Assembly (NCBI RefSeq): GCF_008801915.1
Contig: NZ_VZOV01000012.1
Coordinates: 95,507 to 159,506 of the forward strand
Direction of reading: 5' to 3'
Length of the DNA: 64,000 bases
From: Cupriavidus gilardii
GTDB taxonomy: Bacteria; Pseudomonadota; Gammaproteobacteria; Burkholderiales; Burkholderiaceae
Below the pieces are notes generated by a model. It made no database searches, was not told the origin of the DNA, and worked only from the letters and a program-made list of their open reading frames with translations. Shown in pieces: positions 45,856 through 56,585 of this stretch; position 1 is the first letter of the stretch; each line of letters begins with the position of its first letter. A program made the position numbers and the translations under genes.

Positions 45856-46332
45856 ATGAACAAGCAAGTCTCGATCACGCGCCGCCTCGAATTCGATGCC
45901 GGCCACCGCATCCCCAACCATGGCGGCCAATGCCGCAATATCCATGGCCACCGCTATCGGCTCGACCTGACGCTGTCGGGGGAGGTGCTGCATCGCGAGG
46001 GCGCGGCCGACGAGGGCATGATCCTGGACTTCAGCGACATCAAGGCGCTGGCCAACCAGCATCTGGTCGACAAGTGGGACCACGCCTTCCTGATCCATCG
46101 CGGCGACACCGCGCTGCTCGAATTCCTGCGTGGCATGGAGGGGCACAAGACGGTGGTGCTCGACGCGATTCCGACCGTCGAGAACCTGGCGCAGATCGCC
46201 TTCGACATGCTGGCGCCGGTGTTCAAGGACTGCTTCGGCCATCATCTGCAGCTGACTCGCCTGGTGCTGTTCGAAACGCCGAACTGCTGGGCCGAGGTCA
46301 CCGCGCCCGCCGTCGCGCCGGCGCAGGACTGA
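45856..46332 (+). CDS. queD: 6-carboxytetrahydropterin synthase
   Basis: QueD converts dihydroneopterin triphosphate to 6-carboxytetrahydropterin, the substrate of the adjacent QueE. Zinc ligands H17 (FDAGHR), H30 and H32 (NIHGHRY) and catalytic C26 are present. At 158 residues it is slightly longer than E. coli QueD. It lies 33 bases after queE. Confidence 0.96.
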   Translation: MNKQVSITRRLEFDAGHRIPNHGGQCRNIHGHRYRLDLTLSGEVLHREGAADEGMILDFSDIKALANQHLVDKWDHAFLIHRGDTALLEFLRGMEGHKTVVLDAIPTVENLAQIAFDMLAPVFKDCFGHHLQLTRLVLFETPNCWAEVTAPAVAPAQD

Positions 46333-46342
46333 TCCGAGTTGA

Positions 46343-47955
<1,613 letters not shown>

Positions 47956-48262
47956 GCGTCCCGCCGAGCGCCCGGCGCATCGCGCCCGGGGCGCGGGCCG
48001 GGTCGCAGGATCCCAGCGCAGCCCGGCCTCCCTATCCGCCGCCGTCCTCGCGCCCGATTGCGCGAGGAATGGTAAAATCTCCGATTCTTCGCGAGGTGAA
48101 GGGCCCAGGCCTGTCCGGCCACGCGCCACGGTCGTCGTTTCATTCCGTTGGCCCAGCCCGCCGCGCCATGCGGCACGCCGTCGGCAGCTTCGCCGATTTG
48201 CCGATTCGCCGCCTTCACCGGCCACCATCACCGCTACACCGCATTCCAAAAGGTTCTTCGAC
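47956..48262. other. Intergenic region before ABC-F gene
   Basis: About 307 bases without a supported gene. CTCGCGC/GCGCGAG (48047-48053 and 48060-48066) forms a short hairpin that might end the queE-ldcA transcript. TAAAAT at 48073 is -10-like but has no good -35. Confidence 0.4.
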
Positions 48263-49885
48263 GTGCTATCTACCGCAAACATCACCATGCAGTTCGGCCC
48301 CAAGCCCTTGTTCGAGAATATCTCGGTCAAGTTCGGCGAGGGCAACCGCTACGGCCTGATCGGCGCGAACGGCTGCGGCAAGTCCACCTTCATGAAGATC
48401 CTCGGCGGCGATCTCGAGCCGACCTCCGGCAACGTGATGCTGGAACCGGGCGTGCGCCTGGGCAAGCTGCGCCAGGACCAGTTCGCCTATGAGGACATGC
48501 GCGTGCTCGACGTGGTGATGATGGGCCATACCGAGATGTGGGCCGCGGCGCAGGAGCGCGACGCGATCTATGCGAACCCGGAAGCGACCGACGAAGACTA
48601 CATGAAGGCCGCCGAGCTCGAGGCCAAGTACGCCGAATACGACGGCTACACGGCCGAGGCGCGCGCCGGCGAGCTGCTGCTGGGCGTGGGCATCCCGACC
48701 GACCAGCATCAGGGCACGATGAGCAATATCGCGCCGGGCTGGAAGCTGCGGGTGCTGCTGGCGCAGGCGCTGTTCTCGAATCCGGACGTGCTGCTGCTGG
48801 ACGAGCCGACCAACAACCTGGACATCAACACGATCCGCTGGCTGGAACACGTGCTCAACGAGCGCAATTCCACCATGATCATCATTTCGCACGATCGCCA
48901 CTTCCTGAACTCGGTCTGTACGCACATGGCCGACATGGACTACGGCACGCTGAAGGTCTACCCGGGCAACTACGACGACTACATGGAAGCGTCGATGCAG
49001 GCCCGCGAGCGCCAGATGGCGGCCAACGCGCGCGCCAAGGAGCGCATCACCGAACTGCAGGACTTCGTGCGCCGCTTCTCGGCGAACAAGTCCAAGGCCC
49101 GCCAGGCCACCTCGCGCCTGAAGCAGATCGACAAGATCAAGGTCGAGGACATCAAGCCGTCGTCGCGCCAGAACCCCTTCATCCGCTTCGAGTTCGAGAA
49201 GAAGCTGCACAACCTGGCGGTGACCGCCGAGAACATCAGCAAGGCCTACGACCGCCAGATCCTGAACAATCTGTCGCTGTCGATCCAGGCCGGCGAGCGC
49301 GTCGCGATCATCGGTGAGAACGGCGCGGGCAAGACCACGCTGCTGCGCTGCCTGCTCGACGGCGCGGTGCAGACCGGCGTGCAGCGCGGCATCGAGGTCG
49401 ACCACGGCAGCGTCAAGTGGGCCGAGAACGCCAACGTCGGCTACATGCCGCAGGACACCTACGAGGAGTTCCCGCAAGAGAGCAACCTGATGGACTGGAT
49501 GACCCAGTGGACGCAGGCCGGCGACGACGACCAGTCGCTGCGCGGCACGCTGGGCCGGCTGCTGTTCTCCGCCGACGACATCAAGAAGTCGGTCAAGGTG
49601 CTGTCCGGCGGCGAGAAGGGCCGCATGATCTGGGGCAAGCTGATGCTGGGCCGCCATAACGTGCTGGCGCTCGACGAGCCGACCAACCACATGGACATGG
49701 AGTCGATCGAGTCGCTGCAGATCGCGCTGGACAAGTTCACCGGCACGCTGATCTTCGTGTCGCACGACCGCGAATTCGTCAGCGCGCTGGCCACCCGGAT
49801 CATCGAAATCCGCACCGACGGCACGGTGACCGATTATCTGGGCACCTACGACGAATACCTGGAGTCGCAGGGTATTGCCGGCTGA
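48263..49885 (+). CDS. ybiT: ABC-F family ATPase, YbiT-type
   Basis: The start is GTG (AAAAGG 9 bases before). The 540-residue protein is a soluble twin ABC ATPase without membrane domain, closely matching E. coli Ybi[21 protein letters not shown], Walker [10 protein letters not shown] and GENGAGKTT, signature LSGGEKGR, and Walker [13 protein letters not shown] and [11 protein letters not shown]. Between them lies the interdomain linker that inserts into the ribosomal E site in this family. It acts on the ribosome. Confidence 0.95.
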   Translation: MLSTANITMQFGPKPLFENISVKFGEGNRYGLIGANGCGKSTFMKILGGDLEPTSGNVMLEPGVRLGKLRQDQFAYEDMRVLDVVMMGHTEMWAAAQERDAIYANPEATDEDYMKAAELEAKYAEYDGYTAEARAGELLLGVGIPTDQHQGTMSNIAPGWKLRVLLAQALFSNPDVLLLDEPTNNLDINTIRWLEHVLNERNSTMIIISHDRHFLNSVCTHMADMDYGTLKVYPGNYDDYMEASMQARERQMAANARAKERITELQDFVRRFSANKSKARQATSRLKQIDKIKVEDIKPSSRQNPFIRFEFEKKLHNLAVTAENISKAYDRQILNNLSLSIQAGERVAIIGENGAGKTTLLRCLLDGAVQTGVQRGIEVDHGSVKWAENANVGYMPQDTYEEFPQESNLMDWMTQWTQAGDDDQSLRGTLGRLLFSADDIKKSVKVLSGGEKGRMIWGKLMLGRHNVLALDEPTNHMDMESIESLQIALDKFTGTLIFVSHDREFVSALATRIIEIRTDGTVTDYLGTYDEYLESQGIAG

Positions 49886-49916
49886 TCGGGCTTCCGTTTC
49901 TGCCAGCGAGCCGATG

Positions 49917-49953
49917 AAGGCCGCAACGCGATCGACGCGTTGCGGCCTTTTTT
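49917..49953 (+). terminator. Intrinsic terminator of the ABC-F gene
   Basis: AAGGCCGCAACGCG (49917-49930) pairs perfectly with CGCGTTGCGGCCTT (49936-49949) around ATCGA and runs into a T-tract, 32 bases after the stop codon. This is a textbook rho-independent terminator. Confidence 0.95.
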
Positions 49954-50190
49954 CATGGCAGGGTTGCCGGGGCGGTGGCCGGGCCGGAGTCCTAGGCGCG
50001 CGATTATCGGCGGTATATTGGCGCGCGCCTGGCGAACGCCCTGCGGCGAAGCGATATCGGCCGACAAAATCGGTTTTACAATGTCGGCACAGAAAAAATC
50101 GATAACAACGGCAAAGGCCCTGAAACGCCTGAATCAGGTTGGAAACACCGAAGGGCAATACGCCTGACGGCTCACCGAGGAATTGTGGCT

Positions 50191-51624
50191 ATGCAGCAAC
50201 GAGACAAACTGTTTATCAATGGCGCGTGGGTGACCCCGCACGGCACCGGGCAGATCGACGTCATCCACTCGACCACCGAAGAGGTGATGGGCCGGATTCC
50301 CGAGGGCCATGCGCGCGATGCCGAGGACGCGATCCAGGCCGCCCGTGCCGCCTTCGACGGCTGGGCGGCGACGCCGCCGCAGCAGCGCGCCGACTATATC
50401 CGCAAGATCGCCGAGGGCCTGAAGGCGCGCACCGAGGAGCTGGCGCAGCTGATCGCGGCCGAGGTCGGCATGCCGATCAAGCTGGCCCGCGCGATCCAGG
50501 TCGGCGGCCCGGTCTTCAACTGGAGCCAGGCCGCCAAGCTGGTCGAGTCCTTCACCTTCGAGGAGGAGGTCGGCAATTCGCTGGTGGTGCGCGAGCCGGT
50601 CGGCGTGGTCGCCGCCATCACGCCGTGGAACTACCCGCTGAACCAGATCACGCTGAAGGTCGCGCCGGCGCTGGCCGCCGGCTGCACCGTGGTGCTCAAG
50701 CCGTCTGAAGTGGCGCCGCTGAACGCCTTCGTGCTGGCCGAGGTGATCGAGGCCGCCGGCCTGCCGCCGGGCGTGTTCAACCTGGTGACCGGCTACGGCC
50801 CGGTGGTCGGCGAGGTGCTGGCCAGCCATCGCGAGGTCGACATGGTGTCGTTCACCGGCTCGACCCGCGCCGGCAAGCGCGTGTCCGAGCTGGCCGCGCA
50901 GACCGTCAAGCGGGTCGCGCTGGAACTGGGCGGCAAGTCCGCCTCGGTGATCCTCGATGACGCCGACCTGCCGGCCGCCGTCAAGGGCACGATCAACGCC
51001 TGTTTCCTGAACTCCGGCCAGACCTGCTCGGCGCATACGCGGATGCTGGTGCCGCGGGCCCGCTATGACGAGGTCAAGGAAATCGTCAAGAAGGTGGTGG
51101 CGGGCTTTACCGTCGGCGATCCGCTGCAGGAGACCACCAGGCTGGGTCCGCTGATCTCGGCCGCGCAGAAGGACCGCGTGACCGGCTACATCCAGCGCGG
51201 GCTCAACGAGGGCGCCGAGCTGGTGGCGGGCGGTACCGAGCCGCCGGCCGGGCTGGACAAGGGCTTCTTCGTGCAGCCGACGGTGCTGGGCAACGTCGAT
51301 CCGAAGGCGACCGTCGCGCAGGAGGAAATCTTCGGCCCGGTGCTGTCGATCATCTGCTACGACACCGAGGAGGACGCGGTGCGCATCGCCAACGACAGCG
51401 TCTATGGTCTCGGCGGTGGCGTGTGGTCGGGCGACGAGGCGCGGGCGATCCGCGTCGCGCGCCGCATCCGTACCGGCCAGGTCGACATCAATGGCGGCCC
51501 GTTCAACATGATGGCGCCGTTCGGCGGCTACAAGCAGTCCGGCAACGGACGCGAGGCCGGCAAGTATGGCCTCGAGGAGTTCCTCGAGTACAAGGCGCTG
51601 CAGCTGAAGAAGCCCGCGGCCTGA
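50191..51624 (+). CDS. NAD(P)-dependent aldehyde dehydrogenase
   Basis: The 477-residue protein has [20 protein letters not shown] (143-162), FTGSTRAGK (221-229), general-base E245 in LELGGKS and catalytic C279 in [11 protein letters not shown], plus [12 protein letters not shown] 50191 is chosen with AGGA 9 bases upstream; GTG 50185 is an alternative. It resembles broad-specificity aldehyde dehydrogenases; the substrate is not assigned. It has its own terminator. Confidence 0.93.
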   Translation: MQQRDKLFINGAWVTPHGTGQIDVIHSTTEEVMGRIPEGHARDAEDAIQAARAAFDGWAATPPQQRADYIRKIAEGLKARTEELAQLIAAEVGMPIKLARAIQVGGPVFNWSQAAKLVESFTFEEEVGNSLVVREPVGVVAAITPWNYPLNQITLKVAPALAAGCTVVLKPSEVAPLNAFVLAEVIEAAGLPPGVFNLVTGYGPVVGEVLASHREVDMVSFTGSTRAGKRVSELAAQTVKRVALELGGKSASVILDDADLPAAVKGTINACFLNSGQTCSAHTRMLVPRARYDEVKEIVKKVVAGFTVGDPLQETTRLGPLISAAQKDRVTGYIQRGLNEGAELVAGGTEPPAGLDKGFFVQPTVLGNVDPKATVAQEEIFGPVLSIICYDTEEDAVRIANDSVYGLGGGVWSGDEARAIRVARRIRTGQVDINGGPFNMMAPFGGYKQSGNGREAGKYGLEEFLEYKALQLKKPAA

Positions 51625-51639
51625 GCGCCGACCGCCTTG

Positions 51640-51668
51640 AAAATGCCCGGCCTGTCCGGGCATTTTTG
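51640..51668 (+). terminator. Intrinsic terminator of the aldehyde dehydrogenase
   Basis: AAAATGCCCGG (51640-51650) pairs with CCGGGCATTTTT (51656-51667) around CCTGT and ends in Ts, 16 bases after the stop codon. Confidence 0.92.
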
Positions 51669-51767
51669 TGTCGACGATAATTGACGACAGCACGTCGGCA
51701 ACGGCACATCGACACATCGACAACAGCACGACACCGCAACGAACGGTTGGACGGGGAGGGACAGGCG

Positions 51768-54257
51768 ATGCATTGGCTCAAGCGGCTGGCATGGCTGACG
51801 GTGATCCTGGCGGGTCTGGTACTGGCCGCGGCGATCGGCGGCTATGCCTGGTATCGGCAGGCGTCGCAGCCGGCGGTGGCGGGCACCGTCGCGCTGGCGG
51901 GTTTGCATGGCCGCGTCACGATCGTGCGCGACCGCCACGCGATTCCGCGCATCGAGGCGGGCGATCCGCTCGACGCCTATTTCGGACTCGGCTTCGTCCA
52001 TGCGCAGGACCGGCTGTGGCAGATGCAGATGAACAAACGCATCGCGTCGGGCCGGCTGGCGGAGATCCTCGGGGCCAGCGCGCTGCCGACCGATCGCTTC
52101 CTGCGCACCATCGGCGTACGCCGCAACGCCGAGGCCGCCTTCGCCGCCAGCACGCCGGAGACCCGCGCCGCGCTGCAGGCCTATGCCGACGGCGTCAATG
52201 CCGGCATCGCCAGCCACAAGGGCCCGTTGCCGCCCGAATTCGCGATTCTGCGCACGGTGCCGGAGCGCTGGGAGCCGGCCGATACGCTGGCCTGGCAGAC
52301 GATGATGGCCTGGGACCTGAGCGCCAACTGGAGCCGCGAGGTGCTGCGCATGCGGCTGGCGCAGACGCTGCCGCTGTCGCGCATCAACGAACTGCTGGCG
52401 CCGTATCCAGGCGAGCAGCCACCGCGCACGAGCGACTATCCCGCGCTGTATCGGCAGCTGGCGCCGCTGACTACGGCGATGGCCAGCGTCGAGGCCGCGG
52501 CGCCGCCGGGGCTGGTCGAGGGCATGGGCTCGAACAACTGGGTCGTCTCCGGCGCCCATACGCGCTCGGGCAAGCCGCTGCTGGCCAACGACCTGCATCT
52601 GGGGCTGCAGGCGCCGGCGCTGTGGTATTTCGCCACGCTGCGCGCGCCGGGACTGGACGTGACCGGCGCCACGCTGCCGGGCATGCCGGTGGTCGTGATC
52701 GGCCATACGCCGCGCATCGCCTGGGGCTTTACCAATACCGCGCCGGATCTGCAGGACCTGTATATCGAACGCTTGCGTCCCGGGCGGCCCGAGCAGTACC
52801 AGACGCCGGCCGGCTGGGCCGATTTCGCGGTGCGCGAGGAGACCATCCGGGTCAAGGACCAGCCCGATGTGACGATCCGCGTCCGCTCGACGCGCCACGG
52901 GCCGGTGATTTCCGATGTCGCCGAGCCGCTTGCCGCCGCCGTCGCGCCGCTGGGCGCGCAGTATGTCGTGTCCTTCCAATGGGTGGCGCTGCGGCCGGAC
53001 GATCGTACCGTGCAGGCCGGGCTGAAGCTGAACCGCGCGCACGACTGGGCCAGCTTTACCGAGGCGCTGCGCGACTTCCATACACCCCAACAGAGCGCGG
53101 TCTATGCCGATGTCGACGGCAATATCGGCTTCCTTGCACCGGGCCGCGTGCCGCTGCGCAACGCGGCGAACGATCTGAAGGGGCTGGCGCCGGCGCCGGG
53201 CTGGGATGCGCGCTACGACTGGAGCGGCTTCATTCCGTTCGAAAAGCTGCCGCGCAGCCTCAATCCGCCCGGCGGCGTGGTGGTGACCGCGAACCAGAAG
53301 ATCGTGCCGGACGACTATCCGTTCTTCCTGACCAGCGAATGGACGGTGCCATATCGGCACGACCGCATCCGCGCCTTGCTGGCCGCGCGGCGGCCCCACA
53401 CGCTCGATACGTTCGCGGCGATCCAGAAGGACGAACTGTCGCTGGCGGTCAAGGATGCGTTGCCGCTGCTGCTCGGCGCCTCGATCGCGGCCGACGCGAC
53501 GCGTCCTCCTCGCGAGCGCGAGCTGTTCGCCGCGCTGGCGCGCTGGGACGGCACGATGTCGGCCGACCGTGCGGAGCCGCTGGTCGCCACCGCCTGGCTG
53601 CGCGAGCTGTCGCGCGGCATGTTCGAGGGCAAGGTCGGCGACGGCGTGTTCGCGCGCATGTGGGAGCAGCGCAATGTGCAACAGGCGATGCTGAACATCC
53701 TGCGCAGCTCGCGGGGCCTGGGGCGCTTCTGGTGCGACGATCCGAAGACGCCGGCCCCGGAGGACTGCAACGACCAGATGGGCGCGGCGTGGAAACGTGC
53801 GATCGCCGATCTGCAGCAGCGCTATGGCGACGACCCGCGGCGCTGGCGCTGGGGCCAGGCCCACGCGGCCCGCGCCGAACACCGGCCGTTCGCCAGGGTG
53901 CCGTCGCTGGCAGGGTTCTTCAACGTCAAGGTGCCGACCGGCGGGGATACCTATACGGTCAATGCCGGGCGCCACAATATCGGCGACGAGCAGGCCCCGT
54001 TCGAGAACGTGCATGGCGCCAGCGTGCGCGCGATCTACGACCTGGCCGATCTGTCGGCCTCGCGCTTCATCACGCCGACCGGGCAGTCAGGCAACGTGTT
54101 GTCGCCGCACTATCGCGACTGGACCGAGCAATGGGCGCGCGGGGAATACGTGACGATCCGGGATGCCGGGCACCCGGCTGGAGCAAAGGCGTTCGAGACG
54201 CTGGTGCTGACACCCGCGGCGGGCGATGGCGGCCGGACCAGCGGTGCGAGCCGGTGA
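51768..54257 (+). CDS. Penicillin acylase-family N-terminal nucleophile hydrolase
   Basis: GGGAGGGA precedes ATG 51768. The 829-residue precursor starts with a signal/anchor helix (WLKRLAWLTVILAGLVLAAA), then the alpha-chain region (VRDRHAIPRIEAGDPLDAYF, GFVHAQDRLWQMQMNKRIAS). The autocatalytic cleavage point is G254-S255 in MGSNNWVVSG, exposing the nucleophilic serine of the beta chain. Exported Ntn hydrolases of this family cleave amides such as penicillins or acyl-homoserine lactones. The real substrate here is unknown. Confidence 0.92.
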   Translation: MHWLKRLAWLTVILAGLVLAAAIGGYAWYRQASQPAVAGTVALAGLHGRVTIVRDRHAIPRIEAGDPLDAYFGLGFVHAQDRLWQMQMNKRIASGRLAEILGASALPTDRFLRTIGVRRNAEAAFAASTPETRAALQAYADGVNAGIASHKGPLPPEFAILRTVPERWEPADTLAWQTMMAWDLSANWSREVLRMRLAQTLPLSRINELLAPYPGEQPPRTSDYPALYRQLAPLTTAMASVEAAAPPGLVEGMGSNNWVVSGAHTRSGKPLLANDLHLGLQAPALWYFATLRAPGLDVTGATLPGMPVVVIGHTPRIAWGFTNTAPDLQDLYIERLRPGRPEQYQTPAGWADFAVREETIRVKDQPDVTIRVRSTRHGPVISDVAEPLAAAVAPLGAQYVVSFQWVALRPDDRTVQAGLKLNRAHDWASFTEALRDFHTPQQSAVYADVDGNIGFLAPGRVPLRNAANDLKGLAPAPGWDARYDWSGFIPFEKLPRSLNPPGGVVVTANQKIVPDDYPFFLTSEWTVPYRHDRIRALLAARRPHTLDTFAAIQKDELSLAVKDALPLLLGASIAADATRPPRERELFAALARWDGTMSADRAEPLVATAWLRELSRGMFEGKVGDGVFARMWEQRNVQQAMLNILRSSRGLGRFWCDDPKTPAPEDCNDQMGAAWKRAIADLQQRYGDDPRRWRWGQAHAARAEHRPFARVPSLAGFFNVKVPTGGDTYTVNAGRHNIGDEQAPFENVHGASVRAIYDLADLSASRFITPTGQSGNVLSPHYRDWTEQWARGEYVTIRDAGHPAGAKAFETLVLTPAAGDGGRTSGASR

Positions 54258-54280
54258 GGGCGCTTCGACGCGTCTGGCGC

Positions 54281-54541
54281 TCAGTCGCGCTGGAAACGGC
54301 GCGCGGTGCCTTCGCGCGTGATGCGCTCCCACACCGCCTGCTTTTCCGCATCGCTCATGAAGACCCAGTTGCTGACCTCCTTCGCGGTACGGCCGCAGCC
54401 CTGGCAGACCTCGTCGAACAGCGTCGAGCAGATGCCGATGCAGGGGCTGTCGGGGCGGTCGAACAGGCTGTCGTCGGTGGTGTCGGCGGTGTCCGGCAGG
54501 GCGAGCGGGTTTGACGCGGTGTCGGGGCGGGTAGGCGGCAT
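54281..54541 (-). CDS. DUF1289 cysteine-cluster protein
   Basis: The 86-residue protein has the DUF1289 core PCIGICSTLFDEVCQGCGRT with four cysteines (likely metal binding) followed by SNWVFMSDAEKQAVWERI. ATG 54541 is preferred over an upstream TTG. Function unknown. It converges on the penicillin-acylase-family gene. Confidence 0.9.
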   Translation of the reverse strand: MPPTRPDTASNPLALPDTADTTDDSLFDRPDSPCIGICSTLFDEVCQGCGRTAKEVSNWVFMSDAEKQAVWERITREGTARRFQRD

Positions 54542-54727
54542 GGCGGCTGGGCGAGGCAAAGGCGGCCATTATAAGCGGCGGGGTGAGGCGGTGCCGGTGC
54601 GCTGGGCTGCGATTCAGTCGGGCGCGTCGTCCAGCGGATTACCTGCCGGGTAATTGAGCGTGCGCCCCGCCGGCTGCCATCATCGACTCACCACGACAGG
54701 CCTACGATTTCCTTTTCAGGAGCCCGC

Positions 54728-55198
54728 ATGATGTCTTCGCTGCCCCCACTCTCCGCTGCCGGTACCTACGCCGAGGTCGCGCCCCGCGTTCGCGCGATGG
54801 TCGAGGAAATCCTGATCGGTTCGCCGGTCGCCCGCACGCTTGGCGTCGCGCTCGACGTGCTGGCGCCAGAGCATGTCGAGCTGGTGCTGCCGTTCAGCCC
54901 GGGCAATGTCACGGTCGGCAAGACCGTGCACGGGGGCGTGATCGCGACGCTGATCGATATCGCCGGCGCGGCGGCCGCGGCGTCGGGCGCGGACCCGGAC
55001 AAGGTGCGCGGCGGGGCGACCAGCGCGCTGTCGATCCAGTATGTCGCGCCGGCCGAGGCGGCCGCGCTGCGCGCCGTGGCGACGGTGGTGCGCCGCGGCC
55101 AGCGGCAGATCGCCACCGAAATCACCGTCTATGCCGAGCAGCCGGAGGCGGGCACCGTGGTGGCCAAGGCGTTGATGAACAGCGTGCTGTTCGGTTGA
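54728..55198 (+). CDS. PaaI-type hotdog-fold thioesterase
   Basis: AGGAG lies 6 bases before the ATG. The 156-residue protein has the hotdog signature KTVHGGVIATLIDIAGAAAA (about 70-89), then ALSIQYVAPAEAAALRAVAT. PaaI-like proteins hydrolyse acyl- or aryl-CoA thioesters. It stands alone upstream of the convergent prpF gene. Confidence 0.9.
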   Translation: MMSSLPPLSAAGTYAEVAPRVRAMVEEILIGSPVARTLGVALDVLAPEHVELVLPFSPGNVTVGKTVHGGVIATLIDIAGAAAAASGADPDKVRGGATSALSIQYVAPAEAAALRAVATVVRRGQRQIATEITVYAEQPEAGTVVAKALMNSVLFG

Positions 55199-55306
55199 GC
55201 GCTGCGGGGCCGGGGCCGTCCTCCGCCGTAGTGGCGATGGACACGCGCGCGCCGGCCATTGTATTGAAACGCAATTAACCGCCGACGTTTCCCTTCAAAG
55301 CCATGC

Positions 55307-55337
55307 CATGCCGGGGCCGACAGGCGGCCCCGGCATG
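55307..55337. terminator. 13-bp perfect hairpin between convergent PaaI and prpF genes
   Basis: CATGCCGGGGCCG and CGGCCCCGGCATG are perfect complements with an ACAGG loop, directly after the prpF stop. There is no clear T-tract on either side, so termination strength is uncertain, but location between convergent genes fits. Confidence 0.6.
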
Positions 55338-55344
55338 CAAGCCG

Positions 55345-56544
55345 TCAGGCAACGGGGTTCCAGTCGCCCGGCACCCGGACCCAGCCTTCCATCAGGATCC
55401 GCGCGCTGCGGCTCATGATGGCCTTCTTCACGGTCCAGTCGCCGTCGACCTGGGCCGCTTCGGCGCCGACGCGCAGCGTGCCCGACGGGTGGCCGAAGCG
55501 CACCGCCTGCCGTTTGCCGCCACCGGCCGCCAGATTGACCAGCGTGCCGGGAATGGCCGCCGCGGTGCCGATCGCCACGGCCGCCGTGCCCATCATCGCG
55601 TGGTGCAGCTTGCCCATCGACAGCGCCCGCACCAGCAGGTCGATGTCTTCGGCGCGCACCGGCTTGCCGCTCGACGCGGTATAGCTGGCCGGCGGGGCGA
55701 CGAAGGCCACCTTGGGCGTGTGCTGGCGCCGCGCGGCCTCGTCGACGTTCTGGATCAGGCCCATGCGCACGGCCCCGTAGGCGCGGATGGTCTCGAACAT
55801 CGCCAGCGCCTGCGGATCGCCGTTGATCGCTTCCTGCAGCTCGGTGCCGGTGTAGCCGATTGCATCGGCGTTGACGAAGATGGTGGGAATGCCGGCATTG
55901 ATCATCGTCGCCTTCAACGTGCCGACGCCCGGTACCTCGAGGTCGTCGACCAGGTTGCCGGTCGGGAACATCGCGCCGCCGCCGCCTTCCTCCTCGGCGG
56001 CCGGGTCCATGAACTCGAGCATGATCTCGGCGGCGGGGAAGGTCACGCCGTCCAGCTCGAAGTCGCCGGTTTCCTTGACCATGCCGTCGACGATCGGCAC
56101 ATGCGAGACGATGGTCTTGCCGATATTGGCTTGCCAGATGCGGACGGTGGCAACGCCCTCGCGCGGGATGCGGGCCGGATCGACCAGGCCGGCGGCGATC
56201 GCGAACGGGCCTACCGCGGCCGACAGATTGCCGCAGTTGCCGCTCCAGTCGACGAAGGGCTGGTCGATCGCGACCTGGCCGAACAGGTAATCGACGTCGT
56301 GGTCGGGCCGGGTGCTGGGCGACACGATCACCGTCTTGCTGGTGCTCGAGGTGGCCGCGCCCATGCCGTCGATCTGCTTGCCGTAGGGGTCGGGGCTGCC
56401 GATCACACGCATCAGCAGCGCATCGCGGGCGGGCCCTGGCGACTGCGCCGCCTCGGGCAGGTCCTGCAGCCGGAAGAACACGCCCTTGCTGGTACCGCCA
56501 CGCATATAGGTGGCGGGGATGCGGATCTGGGGAAGAGAAACCAT
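55345..56544 (-). CDS. prpF: 2-methylaconitate cis-trans isomerase
   Basis: PrpF isomerises the 2-methylaconitate produced by AcnD so that it can be rehydrated to 2-methylisocitrate. The 399-residue protein begins at ATG 56544 with LPQIRIPATYMRGGTSKGVF, then YGKQIDGMGAATSSTSKTVI and FVDWSGNCGNLSAAVGPFAI; the cysteine in SGNCGN is the usual active-site region. It lies 41 bases after acnD, last in the operon. Confidence 0.96.
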   Translation of the reverse strand: MVSLPQIRIPATYMRGGTSKGVFFRLQDLPEAAQSPGPARDALLMRVIGSPDPYGKQIDGMGAATSSTSKTVIVSPSTRPDHDVDYLFGQVAIDQPFVDWSGNCGNLSAAVGPFAIAAGLVDPARIPREGVATVRIWQANIGKTIVSHVPIVDGMVKETGDFELDGVTFPAAEIMLEFMDPAAEEEGGGGAMFPTGNLVDDLEVPGVGTLKATMINAGIPTIFVNADAIGYTGTELQEAINGDPQALAMFETIRAYGAVRMGLIQNVDEAARRQHTPKVAFVAPPASYTASSGKPVRAEDIDLLVRALSMGKLHHAMMGTAAVAIGTAAAIPGTLVNLAAGGGKRQAVRFGHPSGTLRVGAEAAQVDGDWTVKKAIMSRSARILMEGWVRVPGDWNPVA

Positions 56545-56585
56545 GGATGCCTCGTGCTGGTTCAAGGGGGAGCGCCGCGGCGCGT

